Assembly (NCBI GenBank): GCA_902780495.1
Contig: CACZFM010000001.1
Location: forward strand, 100,142-164,141
From: an uncultured Bacteroidales bacterium
GTDB lineage: Bacteria > Bacteroidota > Bacteroidia > Bacteroidales > Paludibacteraceae
Direction of reading: 5' to 3'
Length of the DNA: 64,000 nt
This document shows positions 1 through 9,028 of this stretch, one piece after another; position 1 is the first letter of the stretch, and each line of letters opens with the position of its first letter. The notes beneath the pieces are model-generated. The model ran no database searches, was not told the DNA's origin, and worked only from the letters and a program-made list of their open reading frames with translations. Made by a program: the position numbers and the translations under genes.

Positions 1-71
1 TACCACCAAATAAATTTTAAGAAAAATGGAATTTTTTATATTTTAATCGCTGTTTTTTCAAAAAAAAGCAG

Positions 72-79
72 TACCTTTG
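72..79 (+). promoter_or_regulatory. Bacteroidota -7 promoter box
   Basis: TACCTTTG lies 24 nt upstream of the first gene's ATG and matches the Bacteroidota TAnnTTTG element. No convincing TTTG -33 box is seen at the usual spacing. An apparent TTG start at 77 falls inside this element, which argues against that start. Confidence 0.6.
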
Positions 80-103
80 CAGCGAAATACGAAAATAAAG
101 TAT

Positions 104-1438
104 ATGTTTCGACGATATATCATACTATGCGTAATTATGTTCAGCGCGCTGACGGCTGAATCCGGCAAACCGTTCCGTGCGGCTTGGTTCAGCACAGTGG
201 CAAATATTGATTGGCCATCGAAAGAAGCTGTTGGTAATACCCAAATGCAACAGCAAGAGATGCTGTCTCTGTTGGACAAAATGCAGGAAGAAGGGATGAC
301 GGCCGTTGTTTTCCAAGCCCGCCCGACAGCAGATGCCCTCTATCAGTCGGAACTGGAGCCGTGGAGCGTTTGGTTGACAGGAAGACAGGGACAAAACAAT
401 GATATTCCATACGACCCACTGGAAATGATGGTGCGCGAAAGCCATAAACGCGGTATGGAAATACATGTTTGGATCAATCCGTATCGTGTGACCCTGAAAG
501 ACCAATCAATTGCCGAATTATCGTCTGACCATATATTCCGAAAGCATCGTGAGATGTTTTGGCAATACGCAGGTCAGTGGTATTTTGAACCCGGATTGGA
601 TGAGACTCGTGCTTGGTTATGCCGCGTAGTGGCGGATATTGTCCGTCGTTATGACATAGATGCCATCCATATGGATGATTATTTTTATCCGTATCCGGAT
701 CATAAGACGCAATTGCCGGATGCCAAATGTTTCCATGCTCATCCGCGGGGATTTGATAATATAAATGATTGGCGCCGAAACAATGTGAATATGGCTATTC
801 AGGAATTGCATGATACCATCAAATCAATAAAGCCATGGGTGGATTTCGGTATATCACCATTTGGCATTTGGCGCAATCTATCGAGCGACTCCGTATATGG
901 CAGTGCCACTTCCGGTCTGCAAAATTACGATGAACTATATGCGGATGTGCGTTTGTGGATGGAAAAAGGTTGGATAGATTATGTGGTGCCGCAACTATAC
1001 TGGCCAATCGGAAGTCAAGCAGCAGACCATCGGACACTGGCCTATTGGTGGGCAAAAAATTGTTTCCAAACGCGGTTGTACATAGGCATGGCTCCTTACC
1101 AACTGATTGATCCTAAGCAGCTTCCGGCAGAACAATACCGCAAAAAACGTGGGTCTGTATGGGCAATCCCTAATGAACTATGCCGCCAAATGCGAATACA
1201 TGATTCCATACCCGAAGTGAAAGGACAAGTCTTTTTCTCATTGCATCACTTGTTGGATAACCCGTTAGGGATATTGGATTCGCTTCGAAAAGATTTTCCG
1301 ATGACAAATGCTATTTACCGAAATCCAAATAAGGGCGAAGGCGCGTTGCCTCTTCTTCAGTCAACACCTCTTGTAGTTCCTCCATTCCATGCAGCCGAAT
1401 CCGATTCCGACGGAGTGTATAGATTGACTTGGCAGTAG
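104..1438 (+). CDS. Glycoside hydrolase-like 10 (GHL10/DUF187, YngK-like) secreted protein
   Basis: This is a predicted extracytoplasmic glycosidase-like protein of 444 residues with an N-terminal hydrophobic signal segment. The family signature follows it: AAWFSTVANIDWPS near residue 24, then FQARPTADALYQS, EPWSVWLTG, IHVWINPYR and a DAIHMDDYFYPYP stretch that forms the (beta/alpha)8-barrel core. GHL10 proteins are thought to act on bacterial glycans, but the substrate is unknown. I chose the ATG at 104 because an upstream TTG lies in the promoter box. The C-terminus stops soon after the barrel and lacks the Ig-like extension seen in many homologues. The last 128 nt overlap the convergent helix-hairpin-helix gene. 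Confidence 0.85.
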   Translation: MFRRYIILCVIMFSALTAESGKPFRAAWFSTVANIDWPSKEAVGNTQMQQQEMLSLLDKMQEEGMTAVVFQARPTADALYQSELEPWSVWLTGRQGQNNDIPYDPLEMMVRESHKRGMEIHVWINPYRVTLKDQSIAELSSDHIFRKHREMFWQYAGQWYFEPGLDETRAWLCRVVADIVRRYDIDAIHMDDYFYPYPDHKTQLPDAKCFHAHPRGFDNINDWRRNNVNMAIQELHDTIKSIKPWVDFGISPFGIWRNLSSDSVYGSATSGLQNYDELYADVRLWMEKGWIDYVVPQLYWPIGSQAADHRTLAYWWAKNCFQTRLYIGMAPYQLIDPKQLPAEQYRKKRGSVWAIPNELCRQMRIHDSIPEVKGQVFFSLHHLLDNPLGILDSLRKDFPMTNAIYRNPNKGEGALPLLQSTPLVVPPFHAAESDSDGVYRLTWQ

Positions 1439-2225
1439 AAAAACGGATATAAGGATGCTGCGTAAGACGTTTGAGACTGCAGCGATTGACGAATATAGGA
1501 TGAATGGAGTCGGTGTCTACACGGAAATGGGGAACAATGGAATCCCAGTTGACAAATTCCAGTCCTTCAATTTCTCGCACCTGGTTGGCAGCATAAAAGC
1601 CGCCCAATTGTTGCCGATAATATACAATGTTGCGGGCAATGCCACTACCTACACCTTTTATATATTGTAACGCATCGGTGTCAGCGGCATTTAGTTCTAT
1701 GAGGGTATCTCGTTTGGGGTGGTAATGGCGGCTGCGGTAAATTGAGTCTCGGCGAAGAGAATCCTGACGAATCGAATCTTGCCAAAGAGAATCTTTGATA
1801 TGCCATACTCTTTTAAGAGAATCGCGCCGAATATCTTGCGGCAAAGGAGCGATGGACACATAAGGTTCAATAAGTTGGTAGAGAGAATCGGTGAGTCCAT
1901 ATATCTTTTTCATGTCTGCAGGATGCCTCCAAACACCGCCTTTTAGACGATAACGGAGCATATTGTGAACTTGCCATGGACGGAAACCTTGTTGCAAAAG
2001 AGTAATACTATCGGCAGTATTAGGATCGAAACATTTACGAGATACAGGAGGTAATGTGTCTTTATTTGTATTGGTATGAAGAAAAGAAGCAATAGTACTG
2101 TCCGAAGGAAAAGTGTCGTCCGTAGGAGAGGGCGTGGGCAGAAAATAAAGAATTGTGCGTATAATAATAACGAAGAGAAGGATTACAATCAAACCATATA
2201 TTTGACGCGAAAGAAGTATGCGCAT
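1311..2225 (-). CDS. Helix-hairpin-helix (ComEA-like) protein
   Basis: This 304-residue protein has an N-terminal membrane segment (ILLSRQIYGLIVILLFVIII) and no lipobox. Two helix-hairpin-helix units follow. One begins at DPNTADSITLLQQGF and the other at ELNAADTDALQYIKGVGSGI, with the GVGSGIARNIVYYR hairpin typical of non-specific DNA-binding ComEA-type domains. A third, weaker unit lies near the C-terminus. Bacteroidota often carry such anchored HhH proteins, and a role in DNA handling at the membrane is only inferred. The ATG at 2225 was preferred over a TTG at 2246 that overlaps xseA. The gene follows xseA by about 12 nt, so the two are probably co-transcribed. Confidence 0.75.
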   Translation of the reverse strand: MRILLSRQIYGLIVILLFVIIIRTILYFLPTPSPTDDTFPSDSTIASFLHTNTNKDTLPPVSRKCFDPNTADSITLLQQGFRPWQVHNMLRYRLKGGVWRHPADMKKIYGLTDSLYQLIEPYVSIAPLPQDIRRDSLKRVWHIKDSLWQDSIRQDSLRRDSIYRSRHYHPKRDTLIELNAADTDALQYIKGVGSGIARNIVYYRQQLGGFYAANQVREIEGLEFVNWDSIVPHFRVDTDSIHPIFVNRCSLKRLTQHPYIRFSTAKSIYTLRRNRIRLHGMEELQEVLTEEEATRLRPYLDFGK

Positions 2226-2236
2226 AGGAATGGGAT

Positions 2237-3328
2237 TTATTTGCAAGTGACAATGGAATCAATATCTCCGTCGGAAAGGTGAGTCGTAATAATGGTATAG
2301 GGGCGAATATCTTTGATAGAGCGCAGGATGCGTCCATTGATTGTAGCAAGAGAATAACCAAGTCTGTAAATTCGTTCAGGGGAGCAAAGATCGAGGCGTT
2401 GACGGACCAAATCGATACGATGACGGCGCATCAAGATTTGCCGTTCTGCAGTTTGCAGAAGTCGTCCGCGAAGAAGTCGAATACGCTCTTCCTGCCGGGC
2501 AAAACGATTGATGAGAAAGGCCGCTACAGCTGTGGGGGTTTTTAGGGGCACTGCGGCAACAAGGTCAAGAATGCTGACATCGCGGGTATGTCCGATTCCT
2601 GTTAAAACGGGTAATGGAAATTGGGCAGTTGCAGCAGAAATCAAATAACTATCAAAGCACGAAAGGTCAGTTGTGGCACCGCCACCGCGAATGATAACAA
2701 CAGCATCAAAATCCTGTTCTCGTTCAGATATTTCAGAGAGTGCTTGAAGAATGGATTGCTCAGCCCGTTCGCCTTGTACAATAGCAGGAAAGAGGGTGCA
2801 TATAATGCGATAGCCCGACTCTTGAATTTGATGCTGAAAATCGCCATACCCTGCCGCTTGTTCGGCTGAAATGATGGCGACACGGGAAACAAGTGTAGGT
2901 AATGTGAGGCTATGTTGCAAATCAAAAACGCCTTCTTCTTGCAAGCGATGGATAGTTTCCTGTCGTTGTCGTGCCAAATCTCCAATTGTGTATGTGGGAT
3001 CTATATTGCAAATATTAAGTGACAAACCATATACGGCATGAAAAGTGACTTCTACTTCCATAAGAACTTGAAGTCCTGCTTGCAAAGTCATTCCTGTTTC
3101 CTCCCGAAAATATGCAGATAGCATAGGAAAGATATTTGCCCAACAAGTGGCGCGTTGCCGGGCAACGATGCCTCCGGATGAGGATTTTTCCACGAGATCG
3201 AAATACCCATGACCATTACGGGAGGCAACTGAAGCTATTTCGGCGCGTACCCAAAGTGTATCGCCGGAAAATACAGACAACGCATCAAATATGCGGTCAG
3301 ATAATTCAGAAAGACTAAACGTTGTCAT
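2237..3328 (-). CDS. xseA: Exodeoxyribonuclease VII large subunit
   Basis: This is the catalytic large subunit of ExoVII, which degrades single-stranded DNA bidirectionally. The 363-residue protein has an N-terminal OB-fold (LWVRAEIASVASRNGHGYF). The core motifs are VVIIRGGGATTDLSCFD, TGIGHTRDVSILD and LKTPTAVAAF, followed by a basic coiled-coil-like C-terminus. The start at 3328 (MTTFSLSEL) gives a normal N-terminus and overlaps the 3' end of lpxB by 14 nt, which suggests translational coupling. The longer reading frame upstream is lpxB sequence. The partner small subunit xseB is in the same window at about 57.7 kb. Confidence 0.93.
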   Translation of the reverse strand: MTTFSLSELSDRIFDALSVFSGDTLWVRAEIASVASRNGHGYFDLVEKSSSGGIVARQRATCWANIFPMLSAYFREETGMTLQAGLQVLMEVEVTFHAVYGLSLNICNIDPTYTIGDLARQRQETIHRLQEEGVFDLQHSLTLPTLVSRVAIISAEQAAGYGDFQHQIQESGYRIICTLFPAIVQGERAEQSILQALSEISEREQDFDAVVIIRGGGATTDLSCFDSYLISAATAQFPLPVLTGIGHTRDVSILDLVAAVPLKTPTAVAAFLINRFARQEERIRLLRGRLLQTAERQILMRRHRIDLVRQRLDLCSPERIYRLGYSLATINGRILRSIKDIRPYTIITTHLSDGDIDSIVTCK

Positions 3329-4445
3329 CAGGTCGGTCGGTAAAAAGATGAACAATGGCATTCGCTGCTGTTTCTGCCGCGGGTAAAGAACCGAGCGTGT
3401 GGCGTATTTCATCGAAACTGCGCAACATGTCTTGCCGGTACGAATCTTCCGATAGAAGGCGTTGAAGTTCTTTTTCTACGTTTCTGCGAGTGAAACGATG
3501 AGCGATGAGTTCCTGAATGACTTCACGGTCAGGGATGATATTAACGAGCGTGAAAAACGGCTTGGAAAATAACAATGGGCGCAAATGTCCAATGAACCAT
3601 CCCATGGCAATGTGATATACAGCCGTTTCCGGACAATGCAACAAGGCGGTTTCGAGTGTGGCAGTTCCGGAATTGACAACGGCAGCACGGGCACGGAGCA
3701 GCAAGGAATAGGTATCACGGGTAAGTTCTTCCTTTGCGCCAAGATAATTGGTGTAAAAGGCATCATCAATTCCCGGTGCTGCAGTGACAATAATGCGGGT
3801 ATTCGGATGGTATTTCGTAACGACATTCCGCGCTGCTGCAAGCATGACAGGCAAACAATGTTTTATCTCACTAAGGCGGGACCCCGGAAGAATGGCAATA
3901 ATATTTTCCCGTTCAGCAGTATGGGTGGCGAGGAAGTCGCGCACGGAATCCATAGTCGGATTGCCAACATATTGACATTTGTAACCATATTTGGCATAAA
4001 AAGCCGGCTCAAACGGGAAAATACATAAAATAATATCAGAGAGGCGGGCGATCTTATGAACACGCCAGGATTTCCATGCCCAAATTTTTGGTGGTATATA
4101 GTACACGATGCGCGTGTCGGGCAGATGCCGCCGACAGAATTCCGCCATGCGGAGATTAAAAGATGGATAATCCACTAACACAAGAACATCAGGTCGGGCT
4201 TCCAAAAGTGCCTGACGAGCAAGACGAAAATTGGTGCGTACTTTATCCAAATTCATCAGTACAGCAAGAAAGCCCATAAATGCCATATTGCGATAATGTT
4301 GTACAAGCCGGCAACCAAGAGCTTGCATTTTATCTCCACCCAATCCGATAAATTTTGCAGACGAATCCTTTTGCTGCAAAGCGCGAATAAGATTGGAGGC
4401 ATGTAAATCGCCAGAAGCTTCACCTGCAATAAAGAAATAGGTCAT
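3315..4445 (-). CDS. lpxB: Lipid-A-disaccharide synthase
   Basis: LpxB joins UDP-2,3-diacylglucosamine and lipid X to make the lipid A disaccharide at the cytoplasmic side of the inner membrane. The 376-residue protein begins MTYFFIAGEASGD with the GEASGD glycine-rich motif. It also contains VDYPSFNLRMAEFC, YYIPPKIWAWKSWR, the YVGNPTMDS motif, and a C-terminal donor-binding region with AILPGSRLSEIKHCLP and NSGTATLETALL. It lies in a minus-strand run after surE and a small membrane protein, and overlaps xseA. Confidence 0.96.
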   Translation of the reverse strand: MTYFFIAGEASGDLHASNLIRALQQKDSSAKFIGLGGDKMQALGCRLVQHYRNMAFMGFLAVLMNLDKVRTNFRLARQALLEARPDVLVLVDYPSFNLRMAEFCRRHLPDTRIVYYIPPKIWAWKSWRVHKIARLSDIILCIFPFEPAFYAKYGYKCQYVGNPTMDSVRDFLATHTAERENIIAILPGSRLSEIKHCLPVMLAAARNVVTKYHPNTRIIVTAAPGIDDAFYTNYLGAKEELTRDTYSLLLRARAAVVNSGTATLETALLHCPETAVYHIAMGWFIGHLRPLLFSKPFFTLVNIIPDREVIQELIAHRFTRRNVEKELQRLLSEDSYRQDMLRSFDEIRHTLGSLPAAETAANAIVHLFTDRPDDNV

Positions 4446-4457
4446 AGGGCTGAAATT

Positions 4458-4739
4458 TTACAATGTGACAGCAATGGCAGTAATCATATATGGCAAAGCG
4501 CCGATGAGAATGCCTTTTGCGAGGCGCCAAGCATCAGCGGCATAGAAAACAAACAGGAAAGCCATATTGGGAAAAACAGAGAGGAGCAAGAGTTTACTCC
4601 AAGTTCCGGAAAGACTCATTCCAAACATCTGCCAAGAACTCCAGAGGTGAAAATGAGTCATATATGCCCAAATGAAAAAGAAAGGCATAAGCAATCCGAT
4701 GACAATTCCAATCCAATATTTATCAAGGCGTTCCATCAT
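4458..4739 (-). CDS. Small conserved membrane protein between surE and lpxB
   Basis: This 93-residue hydrophobic protein has three probable transmembrane segments: WIGIVIGLLMPFFFIWAYM, LLLLSVFPNMAFLFVFYAA and a C-terminal GALPYMITAIAVTL. It has no signal peptidase site or known domain that I can recognise. It starts 6 nt after the surE stop and ends 12 nt before lpxB, so it is probably co-translated with them. Its position next to lpxB makes a lipid A or envelope role possible, but nothing in the sequence proves it. Confidence 0.75.
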   Translation of the reverse strand: MMERLDKYWIGIVIGLLMPFFFIWAYMTHFHLWSSWQMFGMSLSGTWSKLLLLSVFPNMAFLFVFYAADAWRLAKGILIGALPYMITAIAVTL

Positions 4740-4745
4740 AGTGAT

Positions 4746-5492
4746 TTACAACGAGTGATAATCCGTCATATCTACACAGCAAGGTTGAATGCTGATAAAT
4801 CCGTGCGTGATGGCATATTGATCGGTATCAGTCGCTTCCGGTTCTTCGTCCACCATATAACCTGCCAGAAAATAACACGTTTTTCCTTGTTCATCTTTTG
4901 CCGGACGCATTTCATTTTCCCAATGCGAGCGTGCCTGCCTTGTCCAACGCAGGCCGGAAATGGGGCCTTTCGGAGCGTTAATATTGTAACACATCCCTGG
5001 TCGGAACCCTTCATCCAAAAGATGACGGATGGTGGTGAGAATGTAGGGCTCGAAATATGAGAAATCGGGCTCCGATGATAAATCATCGATAGAAAAGCCA
5101 ATAGCCGGAATATTATGTTCCGCTCCGACAAAGACGGCACCCATCGTGCCGGAATAAATAAGATTGATGGCGGCATTACTACCATGGTTGATGCCACTAA
5201 GTAGTAAATTGATTTTACTGTCATCTCCTCCGAAAAGCACATTGATGGCCATTTTGACACAATCGGACGGTGTTCCATTGGTGAGATATACAGTCGCATC
5301 GGATGGCAACCAATCGGGAGTATCTATCGGTTTGAGATAAAGGGGGGTGCTGGGTGTAACAGCATTGGATACGCCACTTCGCTGTCTGTCGGGCACTAAA
5401 ATAGTAAGATGGCCCAACGAACTGACCGTGCGTAAAAGACAATTTAGTCCTTCTGCACCCCAACCGTCGTCATTGGTAATGAGAATCTCCAT
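4746..5492 (-). CDS. surE: 5'/3'-nucleotidase SurE
   Basis: SurE is a metal-dependent acid phosphatase acting on nucleoside monophosphates. The 248-residue protein starts MEILITNDDGWGAEGL, carrying the paired metal-binding aspartates D8 and D9. The RSGVSNAVTPSTP loop supplies the conserved serine, and SGINHGSNAA near residue 100 supplies the asparagine ligand. The length is normal. It sits 18 nt after glmM and 6 nt before a small membrane protein in the same orientation. Confidence 0.95.
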   Translation of the reverse strand: MEILITNDDGWGAEGLNCLLRTVSSLGHLTILVPDRQRSGVSNAVTPSTPLYLKPIDTPDWLPSDATVYLTNGTPSDCVKMAINVLFGGDDSKINLLLSGINHGSNAAINLIYSGTMGAVFVGAEHNIPAIGFSIDDLSSEPDFSYFEPYILTTIRHLLDEGFRPGMCYNINAPKGPISGLRWTRQARSHWENEMRPAKDEQGKTCYFLAGYMVDEEPEATDTDQYAITHGFISIQPCCVDMTDYHSL

Positions 5493-5510
5493 TTTCTTTG
5501 TGTAGTTTTT

Positions 5511-6884
5511 TTATTTTCTAACGACCTGCATCACACTTTCCGCTAGGCGATTTGCCTCTTCCATTGTGGCGGCCTCGGAATAAACACGAATAATAGGCTC
5601 CGTATTGGATTTGCGCAAATGTACCCAGCCATCGGCAAAATCAATTTTAACGCCATCAATATCGTTGATACGTTCGTTTTTATATAGTTCCTTTACTTCG
5701 CGAAGCACTTCATCCACATTCATTTCAGGTGAAAGGTCAATGCGATTCTTAGAGATGCAGTACTGAGGAAGACGCTTTTTCCATTCGCTGACTTTCAGTC
5801 CGTTTTCCGCCAAAGCAGAAAGGAACAACGCAACTCCTACAAGGGCATCTCGTCCGCAATGACATTCCGGATAGATGACACCGCCATTTCCTTCTCCTCC
5901 GATAACGGCGTTTGTACGCTTGATTTCCGCCACTACATTTACTTCTCCCACCGCTGCGGCACTATATGCCCCGCCGTGTTGGCGTGTGACATCGCTCAAG
6001 GCGCGTGTGGAACTAAGATTACTAACCGTATTACCCGGAGTGTGTGAAAGGATGTAATCGGCAATGGAAACAAGAGTATATTCTTCGACAAACATTTCAC
6101 CATTTTCACAGACAATTGCCAAACGGTCTACATCGGGATCTACAACAAAACCGACATCTGCTTGCCCTTCGCGGAGCAAATTGCTGATTTCGGTAAGGTG
6201 TTGCGGCAGCGGTTCGGGATTATGGGCGAAATGACCTGTCGGTTCACAGTTGAGACGGATGATATTCTTTACTCCCAAAGCATCAAGCATGGCGGGAATG
6301 GCAATCCCTCCCACAGAATTGACACAATCAATGGCGACGGTGAAATTCTTTTTTGCTATTGCATCTTTATGTACTAACGGAAGTTTCAAAACCTGTTCAA
6401 TATGATAGGGCAGGTAGTCTTTGTGCGAAAGATGACCGATTTGCTCTACTTCGGCAAAGGTAAAGTCTTCCTTTTCTGCGATAGAAAGAACCTTTTTTCC
6501 TTCTGCGTCGTTCAGAAATTCGCCATGTTCGTTCAGTAATTTGAGCGCATTCCATTGCTTGGGATTATGGCTGGCTGTAAGAATGATACCTCCGGCTGCT
6601 TTTTCGCCGGTAACCGCCAGTTCGGTGGTAGGAGTAGATGCAAGTCCGATATTTACCACATCATATCCCATTCCGAGCAAAGTGCCCGTAACAAGGAGAT
6701 TGACCATTTCGCCTGAAATACGGGCATCGCGGCCTACGACCAATTTATTATTACAGGGCAAAGCCATGCGGCGTTGTGTGGCATACGCAGCGGTGAAACG
6801 CACGATATCAACAGCGCTAAGCCCATCGCCTACGCGGCCACCGATGGTACCGCGGATGCCGGATATAGATTTTACAAGAGACAT
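5511..6884 (-). CDS. glmM: Phosphoglucosamine mutase (alpha-D-phosphohexomutase)
   Basis: This enzyme interconverts glucosamine-6-phosphate and glucosamine-1-phosphate for UDP-GlcNAc synthesis. The 457-residue protein shows the phosphoserine loop TASHNP at residues 103-108 and the metal-binding DPDVDRL at about 249. The sugar-binding loop GGEGNGGVIYP is at about 328, in the form common in Bacteroidota GlmM, and the phosphate-binding RKSNTEPIIRVYSEA is near the C-terminus. The start MSLVKSISGIRGT is canonical. A related phosphomannomutase or phosphoglucomutase specificity cannot be excluded by sequence reading, but context with lpxB and rfbA fits amino-sugar precursor supply. Confidence 0.88.
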   Translation of the reverse strand: MSLVKSISGIRGTIGGRVGDGLSAVDIVRFTAAYATQRRMALPCNNKLVVGRDARISGEMVNLLVTGTLLGMGYDVVNIGLASTPTTELAVTGEKAAGGIILTASHNPKQWNALKLLNEHGEFLNDAEGKKVLSIAEKEDFTFAEVEQIGHLSHKDYLPYHIEQVLKLPLVHKDAIAKKNFTVAIDCVNSVGGIAIPAMLDALGVKNIIRLNCEPTGHFAHNPEPLPQHLTEISNLLREGQADVGFVVDPDVDRLAIVCENGEMFVEEYTLVSIADYILSHTPGNTVSNLSSTRALSDVTRQHGGAYSAAAVGEVNVVAEIKRTNAVIGGEGNGGVIYPECHCGRDALVGVALFLSALAENGLKVSEWKKRLPQYCISKNRIDLSPEMNVDEVLREVKELYKNERINDIDGVKIDFADGWVHLRKSNTEPIIRVYSEAATMEEANRLAESVMQVVRK

Positions 6885-6937
6885 ATTATTGCAGATTTAT
6901 GATTTCAAATTTAAGATTTCAAGTTGTAGGGATTTTG

Positions 6938-7492
6938 TTATTTACGTTTTGTGACCCGCAAGTCGTATCCATACGGTGTGACAGACGAGTTGTCAGCGTC
7001 AAATCCTGCGGTGCTGGGACAAATGATTTTACATTCAGAGCCGGAATACTTCATTTGCAAGATGGCAGCATTCCATGCAGGGCAGGTGTTGTAATCCGCC
7101 GTACTACCTACCGTGAAAGTGATAGGTTCTCCCGCATCATCGGTGGTCCAACAAGAAATGGTGTCGGTGTATGAATCCAACCCGTATTTGCGGTAACGGA
7201 CATTGACCACATCTCCGGCATGAATGACATCGCGCAAGGTGTCAAGCGGTGTAGAGAGATGAAAATAGAAATACTCATAAGTAGGCATGGAGATATAATC
7301 TTTCTCCGGCCAAGATTCTCCTTGTTTGACATCCGGTGCACTGCTAACGACACGAATATCCATGCGGCTTATGTAATTCTTGATTTTCTTTTGCTCTTTC
7401 TTGAGCAGTTTGGAATATGTGTTTCCTTTGCATCCTACCATGAAGAGTGCCAAGAAAATCATAATCCCACTGACAAAAAGGTTCCGTTTCAT
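6938..7492 (-). CDS. DUF4827 lipoprotein
   Basis: This predicted outer-envelope lipoprotein of 184 residues has the signal peptide MKRNLFVSGIMIFLALFMVGC and lipidated cysteine 21. The body matches the DUF4827 family, which is FKBP-like and restricted to Bacteroidota. Recognisable stretches are MPTYEYFYFHLSTPLDTLRD, GDVVNVRYRKYGLD and CPAWNAAILQMKYSGSECKII. Its function is unknown. It lies directly upstream of glmM on the same strand and about 100 nt downstream of another FKBP-like lipoprotein. Confidence 0.8.
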   Translation of the reverse strand: MKRNLFVSGIMIFLALFMVGCKGNTYSKLLKKEQKKIKNYISRMDIRVVSSAPDVKQGESWPEKDYISMPTYEYFYFHLSTPLDTLRDVIHAGDVVNVRYRKYGLDSYTDTISCWTTDDAGEPITFTVGSTADYNTCPAWNAAILQMKYSGSECKIICPSTAGFDADNSSVTPYGYDLRVTKRK

Positions 7493-7592
7493 TCTTTTTT
7501 AATCTATTTTAATTTTTCGAGGTTTTCATGAAACCCGCGCGAGAGTCGCTCGAGAACCCCTAATTTGATTAGAGATAGCGTTAAGATTTTTT

Positions 7593-8114
7593 TTACTTTT
7601 CTACGATTATTTCTATACGTATATTCGAATAGGGTGCAACATGTTCGTTTCCTGTTGCGCCGTAGGCAAGATACCAAGGGACTAACAGGGAAAGCGAATC
7701 GCCCCGATGCAATTCTGGCAAAAGGGTCGCCAAAGCCTCCATGCGTTCGTATTTTCCGACCTGCACGGTTTCGCGGATATTTTCCAAGAGAGTGGAGTCG
7801 CGCAAATCAAAGATACGCAGACCGAGCATGACAGATTCATCTTCCCGCAGCATGGGTTTCCAGTTGCTATACCCTCGCGTCCATATTCCGTTCTCCCACT
7901 GAGAATATCCATTGGCATAATTCAGCACTTGTCTATCGGCTTCGGCAGACATCTGTTCGTTGACACGAAGCATCGTCAACAACGCACTATCCTGCGTGAC
8001 CGTTTTTCCGTTGTGATAGGTCGGGATTTGCGGTTTGGTATTATTGCCGCAAGCCGCCAAACCCATAACAAGGATTAAAAACAATATGTGGGAAACAGAT
8101 TTGATAGCCGCAAT
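7593..8114 (-). CDS. FKBP-type peptidyl-prolyl isomerase-like lipoprotein (uncertain start)
   Basis: The C-terminal half (LRIFDLRDSTLLENI, LPELHRGDSLSLLVPWYLAYGATGNEHVAPYSNI) resembles FKBP-type isomerases, which assist folding in the periplasm. A lipobox is present in VMGLAAC. The start is odd. A TTG at 8084 gives a signal peptide without a positive charge. The next codons upstream, just after an in-frame TAA at 8118-8120, are ATA and ATT (8112-8114), which would give an N-terminus with lysine (AAIKSVSHILF). I report the ATT as the upstream limit. There is no ATG upstream of the lipobox. It follows rfbA directly. Confidence 0.68.
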   Translation of the reverse strand: MAAIKSVSHILFLILVMGLAACGNNTKPQIPTYHNGKTVTQDSALLTMLRVNEQMSAEADRQVLNYANGYSQWENGIWTRGYSNWKPMLREDESVMLGLRIFDLRDSTLLENIRETVQVGKYERMEALATLLPELHRGDSLSLLVPWYLAYGATGNEHVAPYSNIRIEIIVEK

Positions 8115-8986
8115 TATTTAGCCAAGGCGATGAGATATTGTCCGTACGCCGTTTTGCTGAGTTCTTCTCCGAGTTTACGTAATTGGTCGGCAGAAATCCA
8201 TCCGTTTCTCCAAGCAATCTCTTCAATGCAAGAGATATAGAATCCTTGGCGTTTCTGGATGGTGGCGATGAAATTGCCGGCATCCAGAAGGCTGTCGCAG
8301 TTTCCTGTATCCAACCATGCAAATCCGCGTGAGAAGAGTTTTACTTGCAACGTTCCTTCGTTGAGATAGACTTTGTTCAAGTCGGTGATTTCATATTCTC
8401 CGCGTGCACTGGGTTTGAGCGCTGCAGCTTTGTCACATACGGATGCATCGTAGAAATACAATCCGGGTACAGCATAGTTGCTTTTGGGTTGCTGCGGCTT
8501 TTCTTCGAGCGAAAGTACGCGGTTGTTTTTATCGAACTCCACCACTCCATAGGCGCGAGGATCCTGCACTTCATAACCAAAGATACAAGCACCTTTCCCG
8601 TGTTCGGTTTGTGCCACCGCTTCGCGGAGCATAGTACCGAAATGTTGTCCATAGAACAAATTGTCACCTAAAATAAGGCAACCCGATTCTCCATTCAGAA
8701 ATTCACGCCCCAAGACAAATGCTTGCGCCAAGCCATTGGGGATTTCCTGAATTTTGTATTCAAGGCGCATTCCCAACCGTTTGCCATCGCCCAACAGTTC
8801 GCGGAACATGGGCAAATCTCGCGGTGTAGAGATGATGAGTACTTCGCGAATCCCTGCCAGCATGAGCGTGGATAGCGGATAGTAAATCATGGGCTTGTCA
8901 TAAACAGGCATAATCTGTTTAGAAATGGCTTTCGAGAGCGGATAGAGGCGCGTTGCGCTACCTCCGGCAAGTATAATTCCTTTCAT
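8114..8986 (-). CDS. rfbA: Glucose-1-phosphate thymidylyltransferase
   Basis: RfbA makes dTDP-glucose from glucose-1-phosphate and dTTP, the first step of dTDP-L-rhamnose and related sugar synthesis. The 290-residue protein has the nucleotidyltransferase signature GIILAGGSATRLYPLS at the N-terminus, then KQIMPVYDKPMIYYPLSTLM, LGDNLFYG, EEKPQQPKSNYAVPGLYFYD and the C-terminal GFAWLDTGNCDSLLDAGNFI. Length and ends are normal. No rfbB, rfbC or rfbD lies in this window. It starts a minus-strand run and has a full promoter just upstream. Confidence 0.96.
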   Translation of the reverse strand: MKGIILAGGSATRLYPLSKAISKQIMPVYDKPMIYYPLSTLMLAGIREVLIISTPRDLPMFRELLGDGKRLGMRLEYKIQEIPNGLAQAFVLGREFLNGESGCLILGDNLFYGQHFGTMLREAVAQTEHGKGACIFGYEVQDPRAYGVVEFDKNNRVLSLEEKPQQPKSNYAVPGLYFYDASVCDKAAALKPSARGEYEITDLNKVYLNEGTLQVKLFSRGFAWLDTGNCDSLLDAGNFIATIQKRQGFYISCIEEIAWRNGWISADQLRKLGEELSKTAYGQYLIALAK

Positions 8987-9028
8987 TGTATATATAGGTT
9001 AAAAAATTCGTTATACGCTATTCGGCGG

